64,000 bases of DNA from Phymatolithon calcareum (taxonomy: Eukaryota; Rhodophyta; Florideophyceae; Hapalidiales): positions 1,922,001 to 1,986,000 of the forward strand of contig OZ345362.1 in assembly GCA_977006965.1 (NCBI GenBank). The letters run 5' to 3'. The notes beneath the pieces were generated by a model that searched no databases, had not been told where the DNA came from, and saw only the letters and a list, made by a program, of their open reading frames with translations. Shown piece after piece: positions 10,333 to 19,929 of the stretch. Positions within the stretch are counted from its first letter, which is position 1; each line of letters starts with the position of its first letter. Both the position numbers and the translations under genes were made by a program.

Positions 10333-10611
10333 TGAGACAAAAGGCGGGAGAATACGGGATATGAGCAATCACACTTTGTTTATTGCTCAAGCTTGTGAAT
10401 GATTATCTCTTGCACTATTGTCGCGCCCTCTCTCCTCGCGGCTATCTACGTTAGCTGCGCTATATAGGGATTTCGGATTCGCCTATTGAATACTAATGAG
10501 TCAATAGCGACCACTAAATTCTAACACTGTTAATTGCGTGTTCGATTCACACGACCAGCAAATTAACGCCCGGAGAATAACTTGAATCTCACTTGGATTC
10601 AATCTGTTACA
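10333..10611 (-). repeat. 3' LTR of the gypsy element
   Basis: 279 bp; in element orientation it begins TGTAACAG and ends GTCTCA. It contains a TATATAG motif near 10464. The chromodomain reading frame runs 13 bases into it before its stop at 10599. Confidence 0.95.
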
Positions 10612-10859
10612 CTCACCCTCTTTTTGGACTTCGACGTCCTCGTCGAATTTTCAAACTCAGTAATAAGTTCTTTGCAATTGTAGAGATCTTTCTTGGACAG
10701 CCATATCGCGTCACACTCTTGATCTCCTTCGAATAACGTTAAGTAGTATATTCTATTTCGTTCCTTTTTCTTTCGAAGAATCCTTTGAACTTCTTGCTCG
10801 ACATTCCCGTCCGCATCTATTACAATATTCAGGGGTCCTTCTTTACCCACCCTGCGAAC
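10599..10859 (-). pseudogene. Gypsy pol C-terminus: chromodomain
   Basis: About 86 residues continuing in the integrase frame after an in-frame TAA at 10860-10862. The segment from VEQEVQRILRKKKERNRIYY through the EFEN end has the chromodomain layout (V-x-x-I-L-x-x-R ... Y-L ... W-x-x-x-x-D-L-x-N-C ... E-F-E). This places the element among chromoviruses, whose chromodomain is thought to guide integration to modified chromatin. The aromatic cage is only partly conserved. The stop codon falls within the 3' LTR. Confidence 0.75.
10612..10625 (-). other. Polypurine tract of the gypsy element
   Basis: In element orientation AAAAAGAGGGTGAG lies immediately upstream of the 3' LTR, the expected position of the plus-strand primer. 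Confidence 0.75.
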
Positions 10860-12005
10860 TTACTTCTTAAGTTTAGACACATGAAAGACATTGTGTGCGC
10901 GTTTCATAGAAGGCGGCAACTCAATCTTATATGTCAATGGATCCATAACCTCAAGTATTGAGAATGGCCCTAAAAACTTTGGACGCCACTTCTTGGGGAG
11001 ATCTGCGCGACTGAATGCACTTAATGTTTCGGATCTTAGCATCACTAAGTCACCCTTTTCAAATGAAACGTCGCGCCGGCTCTGGTCAGCATAATACTTC
11101 TGCCGTGCTCTAGCAATAGCTAGATTATCCCTAGCAATTGATCGGAATCTCTTGTGTCTTTCTGCATAATCAGATGCGGATTGGCACTGTACTGTACACT
11201 GACTTAAGTTTCGAGCTAGTACAGTGTGTGGAATACGGCCAATATCCACTTCAAACGGAGATAGTCCTGTGATCGCATTTCGGGATGCATTGTATTCATA
11301 TTCGACCTCGCTTAGTGATAAATCCCAATCGTCAGGACTCTTCTGGACGACATCACGGAGCATGTTAGTCACTAATCGTACCATGATCTCGGATTAGCCG
11401 TCCGTTTGCGGATGGTCCTTCGTAGCCATATTCAATCGAATGTTTTGAAGCTCAGTCAGGCATTTCCAGTAATTAGCCGTAAATTTTGGGTCTCTGTCGG
11501 ATATGATTCTTATCGGTACCCCGTGTTTCGAAAACACGAAATCTTGAAATAGGACTGCAACTTCGTGTGCAGTTACTGTCTTCTTGGTTGGAATAAATAT
11601 TCCCCTCTTTGACAGTTTATCGACAACGACTAGAATAGAGTCGAATCCTCTCGTCGATGGAGGAATTTCTGTGAGGAAGTCAGTTGTTATTACTTCCCAG
11701 CAGTGCTCAGGCACTTCGTGCGGATACAGCTCCCCGGCTGGAAGCACATTAGGTACCTTATTAGCCTGGCACTCGTGACAGCTAGCAACATATCTGGCCA
11801 CATCGTCGATCATGTGCGGCCAGTAAGCATAGCTTGCCAATCTGTTGTACGTCTTGTCCTTTCCAAAGTGAGACGTATCGTGAAAATGCTCGATTAGATC
11901 GGATCGAAGAGATTTTCCTACGGGTACATAAACCCGAATCTCATGAATTCCCTGCCAGTATAGTACCCGATTTTTGAAGCTGTAATTCTTCAGAGGGATC
12001 GCCAA
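10860..12005 (-). pseudogene. Gypsy integrase, one internal stop
   Basis: Zinc-binding HHCC domain (H-x-x-x-x-H then CHEC), followed by the catalytic core: first Asp in TTDFLTEIP, second in ISDRDPKFTANYW, and the glutamate in the SEIMVR block. An in-frame TAA at 11394-11396 sits directly before that block, at a position where related integrases have Gln. The C-terminal part (to 10860) keeps the GPFSILEV and HNVFHVSKLKK motifs typical of gypsy integrase tails. Integrase inserts the cDNA into chromosomal DNA; the stop removes the catalytic Glu, so this copy is inactive unless read through. Confidence 0.9.
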
Positions 12006-13495
12006 CTATCGATCAGAAGGCTCCTTGTCCTCTCGAAGTGCTCCTATTAGTTTCTCTGCATGGTCATCAAATTGGTAACCAGCCTTGATTTTTTCTACAT
12101 ACCCCGGGTCCTTAAGATCCATTTTCCTTAGAGACGGTATGTGATCAGGTCTTCGGCTCAGAGCATCAGGGACCACGTGCTTAACTCCCGGTACATGCTG
12201 TACTTCGTAAGAGAAAGACTGCAGCTCATCAAGCCAGCGTCCTTGACGACCAGACAAACGTGCTTTGGTCTGTAGGTATCTTATTGGCTCATGATCAGTT
12301 TTGAGTATAAACTTCTTCCCCCCTAGATACACTCGCCATTCTCGCAGAGCGATCATGAAGGCTAATAATTCTTGGTCTCCAGTATCCCAGCGATTTGCGG
12401 TGTCAGAAAGTCGATGGGAAAGATATGCTATTGGATGACCGTTTTGCTCCAAAGCAGCACCAACGGCATACTTTGATGCATCCGTTGAAACAACAAATGT
12501 TTTTTCCGGATTGGGGTGTTTGAGAAGCGGAGCACTTGTAAGGGCTTCTTTTAAGGCCTCAAAATCCTCGGCTTGCTCAGTCTCCCACCTGTAGCTGTGC
12601 TTGCGTACTAGGTCTGATATTGGCTGCGCTATTCTTGCGAACCCCTTTACAAATCGTCGGTAATAATTTGCCAAACCTAGGAACTGCTGCATTTGTTTTA
12701 TAGACGATAACTTAGGCCATTCTTGTATTGCCTTTATATGTCTGTCTTGCATGTGAACGCCTTCTGAATTAACCTTGTGGCCGAGGAACTCCACCTCTGA
12801 CACTCCAATGGAACACTTGCTCTTCTTTGCATATAATTTGTTTTCTCTCAATATGCTAAAAAGTTTTCGAAGATTCTCTCTGTGTTCTTGAATGTCCTTG
12901 CTATATACCAATACATCATCGAGGAAGAGAACTAAACAGTTACCATTGAGCTCATGAAGTAAAGTAGATAGCATTCGACTAAACGCTGCTGGTGCATTTG
13001 TTAAGCCGAAGCATACCACTCTCCATTCGAAGGCTCCGAATCGAGTTCTGATTGCAGTTTTATGGCAGTCCTCCTCGCGGATTCTCATCTGATGATAGGC
13101 GCCTATCAGATCAATTTGGGTGAAAATTGTCGCCCCCGCAATCTGATCTAGGGCCTCACTTATAAGTGGTACTGGATTAGAGTCCGCAATGGTGATCTTA
13201 TTGAGAGCTCTGTAATCACAAACCATTCTCAGGTCACCGCTTTCTTTTTCACGAAGAAGACTGGGGCTCCATACGGCGAAGAAGACGGTCGTATTAATCC
13301 TTTGCTCAGAAGTGTTTGCAATTGGCTCTTGAGTACCTCGAGTTCAGTCGTAGAGAGTCTTATTACAGAGCGTACAGGAGGCGGCGAGTCTGTTTTTAGA
13401 TCAATTTCAAAGTCCACTTTTCTTCTAGGTGGAAGTTCGTTAGGAAGTTCATCCACGAAGATGTCTTTGTATTCTTCAGTTAAATCCGAAAAGTC
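12006..13495 (-). pseudogene. Gypsy reverse transcriptase and RNase H, frameshifted
   Basis: RT begins with LPPRRKVDFEIDL and continues through SPYGAPVFFVKKK. A frameshift occurs near 13226-13240, in an A-rich run, consistent with loss of one base. The second frame carries MVCDYRALNK, QIDLIGAYHQMRI, FGLTNAPAAFSRM, the catalytic FLDD and the thumb. RNase H follows, with STDASKYAVGAALEQ and TDHEPI, then the connection ending at an in-frame TAG (12006-12008). The frames before and after that TAG are the same. All expected catalytic aspartates are present; only the frameshift and stops disable it. Confidence 0.92.
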
Positions 13496-14124
13496 TTAGT
13501 GTACAACCATACCCTTCAAAGAAGGGCTACTTACTCGAACGGCATAGATATCACAATTCCGTTTCCGAACGAGATGGCACATTTTCTTCAAAGACATTTT
13601 CTTGATCTCTACCTTTTTACCTTTTCTGTAATTTCGCGGTGACAGAACAACATCAGTTCCGTCCTCTCTCTTGAAGTGGAGTCTACTTGTTTGCCAATCA
13701 ATAACTGGGTTATGCCGACGCAGCCATGATAATCCCACAACCACGTACGGTTTCCCTTGGTATAGGCTTGTCATTGGAACAATATAACAATCTTCAACAC
13801 TCGCAAGCTCACCAAACATGATACGTATGCTCGTAGTGCCAGAACATGAGATAAAAGTTCCATCGCCTAACTCAACATCTGTCGGGCTCTGGTCTCTCAC
13901 CGTCAGCTCGAACTTAGTTGCGGCGTCCTTGGACATGAATAAATGTGATGCTCCCGGGTCAACAAATGCAATTGCAGATTGGCCGTTTACGCATACATCA
14001 AACATCATATCTGGAACGTCACCTACACTTATAGATGACAAGGTCGGGTACCCATTAAGGGGCTTCCCTTGCAATGTCCCTTGGACACTGTCTGTACACG
14101 CCGCACCAATGTACGGCGGAACTA
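13496..14124 (-). CDS. Gypsy aspartic protease, start of pol in the -1 frame
   Basis: The protease frame overlaps the end of gag and lies in the -1 frame relative to it; it has no need of its own start if read by frameshift at 14125-14131. Features: GYPTLSSISVGDVPDM, then an active-site block AFVDPGASHLF, which has Asp-Pro-Gly where Asp-Ser/Thr-Gly is usual, then VVVGLSWLRRHNPVIDW. It processes the polyprotein. The frame ends at an in-frame TAA (13496-13498) just before the RT N-terminus, which continues in the same frame. The Ser/Thr to Pro change could weaken activity. Confidence 0.8.
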
Positions 14125-15090
14125 GTTTTTTTGGTCGTCCTTTTTTCCCTGGTTTTTGCGACAAGAACAAGATTTGTCGCTCCAACCTTTTCCGCCGCAC
14201 TTCATGCAACGATCGTCCTTCCGATAAATATCACCTTCACCCTTCCTAGCCTTTCCCCAGGACAGTACATCCTTGTTTTGTAAGAGGGTCTTCCTGTTGC
14301 TGTTGGCATTGTGTTTACCAGTGCTTTGCGTAGGCTTAGACGAGGGCTTCGTCGGTACATCCTTCTCCTCTTGACCCCATGTAAAAGACATATCTATGGT
14401 ACGTGCATACTCATACACATCCTGCATGTTGCTCGGGTCTCCGGTAGGATACTTCTTTATGAACTCTTCCTTATACTTTGGCGTGAGTCCCATGAAGAAG
14501 AATAAGTAAGCTTCAGATTTCGTTGTGTCGCAGATTTGGACATACTCTTGGAAGGTGGCAATATGTTTTTCCATATTGCTCTTTAATTTCAGTTTCATCA
14601 GTTTGAACTTTGCCTGCGTCTGCTCGTCCGATGGTACAAACTCTTTTAGCATCTCAGTTTGAAGCTCTTCGAGAGTAGCTGGCTTCTTTCCTTCATCGTC
14701 AAGTCGCATAATCCATCTTGACGCTTTATCCTGTAGATGACACTCAGCAAGAGCGAGTATGTTCTCCTCAGACATGTTGGAAAGTTTTCCAACAGTCCTA
14801 ATGTTGTAAAAGAAACCTTTTACACGCACGGAGCTCCTTTCCTCCTCCTTGCCTGAATACGCCGGTATCGGCGGTGCCTTCAGATTTTGCAATGGTGAAC
14901 GGGTATTCTGAGTAGCATTAGAGTTCCTTCTGGACGGATTGTCAGCTTGCGAGTTTTGGAGGTTCGTAATTGTTGCTGCCTGCGTCTCCACAAGCGCTCG
15001 CAGAGCTTGCAAATCTCCTTGCATTGCCCTGAACTCTTCTCCATTGACTGCGGTTGCGCTGTCAGCGGGCGTTGCTCTTCTGGGCGGCAT
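14122..15090 (-). CDS. Gypsy gag
   Basis: 322 residues from the ATG at 15090; the frame is open to 15117 without an earlier ATG. A coiled-coil-like start (ALVETQAATITNLQ) precedes a retrotransposon gag region with RWIMRLDDEGKKPATLEEL and QTQAKFKLMKLKL, then a basic tail and a zinc knuckle C-x2-C-x4-W-x4-C in which the usual His is Trp (CMKCGGKGWSDKSC). Gag forms the particle and packages RNA. The frame is intact, and its stop TAG (14122-14124) directly follows a slippery heptamer. Confidence 0.9.
   Translation of the reverse strand: MPPRRATPADSATAVNGEEFRAMQGDLQALRALVETQAATITNLQNSQADNPSRRNSNATQNTRSPLQNLKAPPIPAYSGKEEERSSVRVKGFFYNIRTVGKLSNMSEENILALAECHLQDKASRWIMRLDDEGKKPATLEELQTEMLKEFVPSDEQTQAKFKLMKLKLKSNMEKHIATFQEYVQICDTTKSEAYLFFFMGLTPKYKEEFIKKYPTGDPSNMQDVYEYARTIDMSFTWGQEEKDVPTKPSSKPTQSTGKHNANSNRKTLLQNKDVLSWGKARKGEGDIYRKDDRCMKCGGKGWSDKSCSCRKNQGKKDDQKN
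14125..14131 (-). promoter_or_regulatory. Putative -1 ribosomal frameshift site, A AAA AAC
   Basis: Read on the minus strand, the last gag codons are CAA AAA AAC TAG, giving the heptamer A AAA AAC in the gag frame. This is one of the best-known slippery sequences for -1 frameshifting. The protease frame lies in -1 and continues without a stop from here. A second run, A AAA AAG, lies a few codons upstream. I did not identify a downstream pseudoknot by eye. Confidence 0.65.
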
Positions 15091-15122
15091 ACTGGGTCTT
15101 CCCAATGCGGTCGACACTGTTA

Positions 15123-15135
15123 GGAGGTGCTACCA
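15123..15135 (-). other. Primer binding site of the gypsy element
   Basis: Two bases inside the 5' LTR, the element strand reads TGGTAGCACCTCC. The first eight bases are complementary to a tRNA ending UGCUACCA, as eukaryotic initiator tRNAs do; the last five fit less well. Position and the TGG start support a primer site. Confidence 0.6.
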
Positions 15136-15137
15136 AA

Positions 15138-15416
15138 TGAGACAAAAGGCGGGAGAATACGGGATATGAGCAATCACACGTTGTTTATTGCTCAAGCTTG
15201 TGAATGATTATCTCTTGCACTATTGTCGCGCCCTCTCTCCTCGCGGCTATCTACGTTAGCTGCGCTATATAGGGATTTCGGATTCGCCTATTGAATACTA
15301 ATGAGTCAATAGCGACCACTAAATTCTAACACTGTTAATTGCGTGTTCGATTCACACGACCAGCAAATTAACGTCCGGAGAATAACTTGAATCTCACTTG
15401 GATTCACTCTGTTACA
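15138..15416 (-). repeat. 5' LTR of the gypsy element
   Basis: 279 bp, identical to the 3' LTR except for three substitutions seen by eye (around 15180, 15374 and 15407). Its outer edge abuts the target duplication CATAC at 15417-15421. Confidence 0.95.
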
Positions 15417-16097
15417 CATACTTCAATGGAATGTAGCTGAAGTGAAGGTCGAGGCGGATCGGGTGGCCCCGGCCAGGGACTGGTAAGCAGGTCCTGTGAA
15501 TGCACTGGAGGAACAAGATCAGAAGGAAGTGGAGGTTGCTCTGTGGATCCAAATGATATAGCGGGAATTGAAGATTTGTAATGATTCAGAGAATAGGGAG
15601 AGGTTATCAAAGCGCATTGCGTCAGACGAGACTTGCCAGACATAAGACTATTTGGAGCTCTGGCAGTTATTTGTAGATCTCTTTTAAATGCTCTCTGCAT
15701 CATAGAGGTGCACACAAGACAATGTGGACTCATCCTCGGATCAACACAAGAGGGTATCAGCGAGCGATCGCTGACCTCTACTCCGTCTCACAACTTTGAA
15801 CGATTATATTGGAAGAGGAAGTAGTGTACAGTAGTATGATTATTCTGCGATCGCTTGCCTTTAGTAATATGTGTGTATTTACTTACAGATTCTACAATTC
15901 GTTGAAAAACGTCCGAGTGATTCCAAGAGCAAATTTAGATCAGTGCAAGCAATGCGCACGTGTAAGTGCAAAGGTCGTTCGGGAATTTTGGAGGTCAGAA
16001 AATAGATGTTCAGTTTCTTCTAATAAACTCCGTATTTTTCGTTTTTCCTCTTTCACCACTTCTTTCTTTCTTTATCACAGAAAACTCTAATTAAAGG

Positions 16098-16700
16098 CTA
16101 ACGCTTGGAGACGTTTTCAAACAGCCCCTCATTGTTCACGAATTTGAGTACTTCGAGCAGTTTCTCATTGCCTTTCTCATGTACGGTTTTTGTTCCTACT
16201 CTACCAATAATCTTGCGTCTTGATACAGTCCATCCACTACAGTGTAGAAATAGATGCTCAACGTTCTCCTTGGTTCCCATGGAGCAGACCTTGCAAATAG
16301 GTTTGTATTCAATCGAGCGATCTTGAAAAGCTGCTACCAGAGAGAAACATTGTGCGGCAAGCTGATTGAGGGTAATTTCAGCGCGCCTGTGGCTTATATT
16401 AAACAGGGGGTGGGGGAGAAATTAGATACTCGTTAGCTTTGTCAAATGGTGCATGATAATGGACCGAATAGTTTCTCGGGTTAAGGATATATTTTTGATA
16501 CGCCACCAGAGTTGACTCCTTAATGCCTCTTCGAGCAAGGTCGTCCGTTCTCTCGTTCCCAGGGAGCTCACAGTGGATTGAAATTCAAATTGCTTCTATG
16601 GTCATCATGTTATCCATCAGGCGTTCCATAGTATCCCACAGCTTCCTTTCCATCTCTCCATACATACAATGCTTCGCGGACACTTCAGCTCGACTCTGAC
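16098..16700 (-). pseudogene. LINE family 2 tail, copy B
   Basis: Counterpart of 4985-5607. The zinc-knuckle part is clearer here: a C-x2-C preceding MGTKENVEHLFLHC in the same frame gives the C-x2-C ... H-x3-C arrangement found after RNase H in many LINEs. The RNase H part (16500-16620) is more eroded than in copy A. No intact frame. Confidence 0.6.
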
Positions 16701-16881
16701 TCCTCTCGTTCTATTGTGTGCATTGCACGAACGCCTTTCCATTGAAAGTATGTCAAAAGACTGTTGCACGGACAGGAGTACGGAGAGATTGATGTACTGG
16801 AACAGTCGCTGCTACTGTTACTCGGCATGGTGTCCGTGCAAGAAATTGGGAACAGAATTAGTTACGATAGTTGTACTGTAA

Positions 16882-17706
16882 TGTATTTTCAATGTATGCC
16901 CTATCCGACAGAACACACTTTTGGGTGCTCAGACACACAAGAGGTGCGACCAACTGCAGGGAAAGACGGATTCTGCAGATGGTGGGATAGTTCGCATGTC
17001 ATTTATTGATCGATATTACCAGTACTGATTGATCACTGGGTCTGCCATCAACTCAATGTGGCATTCTATAAGGGACGCCATACCTTACGCATTAGGTCGT
17101 TGCGACGCTGTCAACTCACAAGTTCGTCTCTATGCAATTCGAACTACGTGCCATGCTACTGGGAGTGAGCAATGCGTGCGATCATCTTGCGCGCGAAGGG
17201 CCATACATTCCAGCTTGCAAGCTTGGCGCAATTGTCTCCGACACTGCAAGCAAAAGTTGTACTTATTCGCTGTTACATCGGCGCATCTATCATTTCGGTC
17301 GTCATCGAGTCAAGCCGGCAAGCAAGTCGAACATCAGGTGACCTACGACATTGCGTACCGACGCTGTCGCCACGTCGGACCTCTTGAATCTACGTGGCTG
17401 CAAGAGAGCTCGTTTGTTTTTCCCATCCACCCACCCTGACAATATAGAAGGTCTCCACCTCAACCTAGTGGCAATTTGATCCTAAGGTTAAGTGCGGCTG
17501 ATGCCCATACCTAATAATGGGGCAGTGCGGAGAGTGCGTGTCCCTGGAGATCCTGTCCCTCGATCTGTGCGGTTCCATATATCTATGTAGATTCGCCAAG
17601 CTTTACTTCTGGGTATCCCGAAAAAGCTTTCTCTAACAAAAACAACATCACACAAGTATCATTAAAAATTCTTAGCGAACTGCGTCTTTGGAGTTGACAA
17701 CTTCAA
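16882..17706. other. Copy-B-specific stretch, unidentified
   Basis: About 820 bp absent from copy A, where the flanks join near 7160-7178. It holds only short overlapping frames with Cys- and Arg-rich compositions that look non-coding. No target duplication or inverted termini were recognised, so it may be an insertion in B or a deletion in A. Confidence 0.4.
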
Positions 17707-17990
17707 ATTCTACTTGAACGGATTTTTTGACCTCGCACAGACTTGATCAATGCTGACACTCAATTCTCTTAATTATCATCATCGTGACAACAAATGAAGG
17801 CTTACAAAATGCATCCGCTTGTAACAGTCACAATAGAGAAGATTACAAGATCGCACCTCTGGAACGTTTCAGTGGAAGACATTGAAAGTGCAATAATATA
17901 ATGCCATAATAGTAGGTGCTGAAATTCTGAGACTGCTTTAAAATTGTGTCGATGCTCAGTGTCGGTTGCTTACGATCCATGAAAAACCGA

Positions 17991-18395
17991 CAACGGATCT
18001 CTGGAAAGGAGCCTGCTCTAACTATTGGAGGAGCACCAAGATAGTACTGAGCCGTTCGGTCATTGTGTGTGACGTGTGCTTGAAGTTGAGTTGTAAAAGA
18101 TTTCCAAATAGCACTCCGAGGGCATCTGAGTGGAAGATAATGATGCAGGGCGAATTCGATACCGGAAGCGCAAACGGTAACTGTCCCCAACGGATCTCTG
18201 GCAAGGAGCCTGCTCTAACTATTTGAGGAGCACAAAGATTGTACTGAAGGAGCGATGAGAGCCGTTCGGTCATTGTGTGGCGCGTGCTTGAAGTTGTGTT
18301 GTAAAAGATTGCCGAATATCACTCTGGGGGCATCTGAGTGGAAGATAATGATGCAGAGAGAATCCGATACCGGAAACGCAAGTGATAACCGTCCG
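17991..18395. repeat. 197-bp tandem duplication within copy B
   Basis: A unit starting CAACGGATCTCTGG occurs at 17991 and 18188. Both units contain GAGCCGTTCGGTCATTG, TTGTAAAAGATT and CATCTGAGTGGAAGATAATG. The corresponding region of copy A (7470-7660) has a single unit, so the duplication is specific to B. Confidence 0.8.
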
Positions 18396-19084
18396 CATAG
18401 GAAACCGACACTGGATCTGAGGTACGGCACCGTCACTGTAGGTTAGTGTCGCAGTTGCGGAGTCAAGGAATTACACCCTCGAGAAGACAAGAAACAACGT
18501 ACCTCAAGCGACTTCGCTTGGCAGACAGTCACGTGTTCTCATGACCGTTTGACGAAATTCAGAGACAGTCTGATTGACTCTAAATGACCGACACTTCAAT
18601 CTCCACTGCCATTGACCAGATTCGGAATGGTATAAATGCGACGGCACTCGAGCACCATGTTGAGTGGGAAGGCAGTCGGAAGAAGAATCAACAAGTTGTG
18701 GTCGGATCAGAGTTCCTTCGGGAGCGCACGGAGGGAAGTGGTCGGCTGGGCGTCGCGGCATGCCCGGTCCCCGTTCTGGACAATCAGTGGTCATAGCATA
18801 TCACCACGACTAACTGATGTGCGACGTCATTTTTGAACAGCACGTGGACCTTCGTGAGGTTCTACAACTCTGAGCATGCGAAAGGTAAGAAACTCTTCTT
18901 TTGTTCTGAACCGTTCATTTCCGTTTTGCGACAGTTAATCCTGGAAACTGCCGAACATGCCTTTGAAACCATTACAAGAGCCTTTTGCACTTTCCAATCC
19001 CGCGAGCAATGACATGAACTCTCTCAGCTCCTCTCTTCGACTTCATACTAACCTTTCTGTCTTTTCCGATCCATTCATTATTGA

Positions 19085-19409
19085 GTCGAAACAGGCGCTT
19101 CAAGTCTAACAGTAAGTTTCAACCACCATCTTCGCATGTCTTTAAAAATTGATTCTCCAGATTGCTAACCTCAAAACGTCCTTATATTATGCGCTAATGT
19201 CACAGAGGGGCACCTCAAACACCAAAATTTCTCGTACTTTGGACCGATTCCGCCGGAAGAAGAATAGGATACGTTAGTCCCCTCTTCCCGTATCTGTACA
19301 TGCATATCGAGCATTTGAATCCCTTCGGCTCTCCGGCCGCAATCTGTCCAGGGGTCATTAAATTGTGGTGCTTGCGGCGCCCCGCTGTGACATTTGCGCA
19401 AAATATCAA
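19085..19409. pseudogene. Zinc-finger gene remnants in inverted orientation
   Basis: Plus-strand 19085-19270 corresponds to 7990-8170 of copy A, with the same GTAAGTTTCAAC donor and CACAG acceptor region, but the exon has stops and the finger is lost. From about 19270 to 19409 the same exon appears again on the minus strand, reading GRRKHHNLMTPGQIAAGEPK and a KCSICMYRYG finger half. The two pieces form a head-to-head inverted duplication. Neither encodes a complete finger. Confidence 0.6.
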
Positions 19410-19929
19410 GATGTTTCGTTTCAGATAACATGAGCCTGAGCAAATCCATCAAAGTAAGGCCGTTTCAGTTACATGAAAGACAACCTAGCTGGCTAATTGG
19501 CCACTGTGGTACATCAAGACGAGGCCTTTCGCAGACAATTTTACTCTGTGGAGCTATCTTAAAGACTCCAACATATGGACAGTACGGTCTCCAGGGGAAA
19601 AGACTTCCGTTTGCATCCTTTTCCTAAAAAGACTGGAAACGATTATCGTCGACGTCAATGGTGATGGGGTATGAATCGTTTTGCCAGTAGACTTTTTGTG
19701 ATCCGCTGAAATCAGAGTGCATTCTAATGTCGCGGTACGCGTGCAAGAAGGTAATCGCGACGTTTACACGCGCCCTGCACTGCACCGCAGATTAGTCGTC
19801 CGGACCTGGCTGCATTTTGCAGAACTTTTACCAGAGCAAAGTCGTCACTCATAACTTCGACATGGAGATCTCAATTTATCCTAAAATTGAATCAATATCC
19901 CACGAACATTCCACTAGAAGTTACTCAGG
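19410..19929. other. Upstream region of the SDR gene
   Basis: About 520 bp with no ORF of note; the right end of duplication copy B lies in its first part. It presumably contains the promoter of the dehydrogenase gene. Confidence 0.4.

Larger units (their letters stand above)
10333..15416 (-). mobile_element. Ty3/gypsy chromovirus-type LTR retrotransposon, recent insertion
   Basis: 5084-bp element read on the minus strand: 5' LTR 15138-15416, gag, then protease, RT, RNase H, integrase and chromodomain, and 3' LTR 10333-10611. The LTRs are both 279 bp, start TG and end CA, and differ at three positions by eye (about 1 percent), so the insertion is young. The target duplication is CATAC (10328-10332 and 15417-15421). 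The uninterrupted site survives at 4073-4077 in duplication copy A. The pol frame carries four in-frame stops and one frameshift, so this copy is not autonomous. Confidence 0.95.
9229..19440. repeat. Tandem segmental duplication, copy B
   Basis: Second copy of the block at 2407-8560, in direct orientation. It begins abruptly inside the coding sequence of the small plastid-type gene. Copy-specific features are the MITE at 9578-9836, the gypsy element at 10333-15416, about 820 extra bases at 16882-17706, a 197-bp internal tandem duplication at 17991-18395, and an inverted copy of the zinc-finger exon at 19215-19409. The right limit is approximate. Confidence 0.8.

Noticed and set aside
13226-13240. 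Second programmed frameshift inside RT
   Set aside because: The A-rich run does not form an X XXY YYZ heptamer in frame, and the shift is simply explained by loss of one base.
10333-15416. Repeat-induced point mutation as the cause of pol stops
   Set aside because: Only one of the three LTR differences is a transition, so there is no heavy C-to-T load; I keep CpA deamination only as a question, not as a claim of that fungal process.
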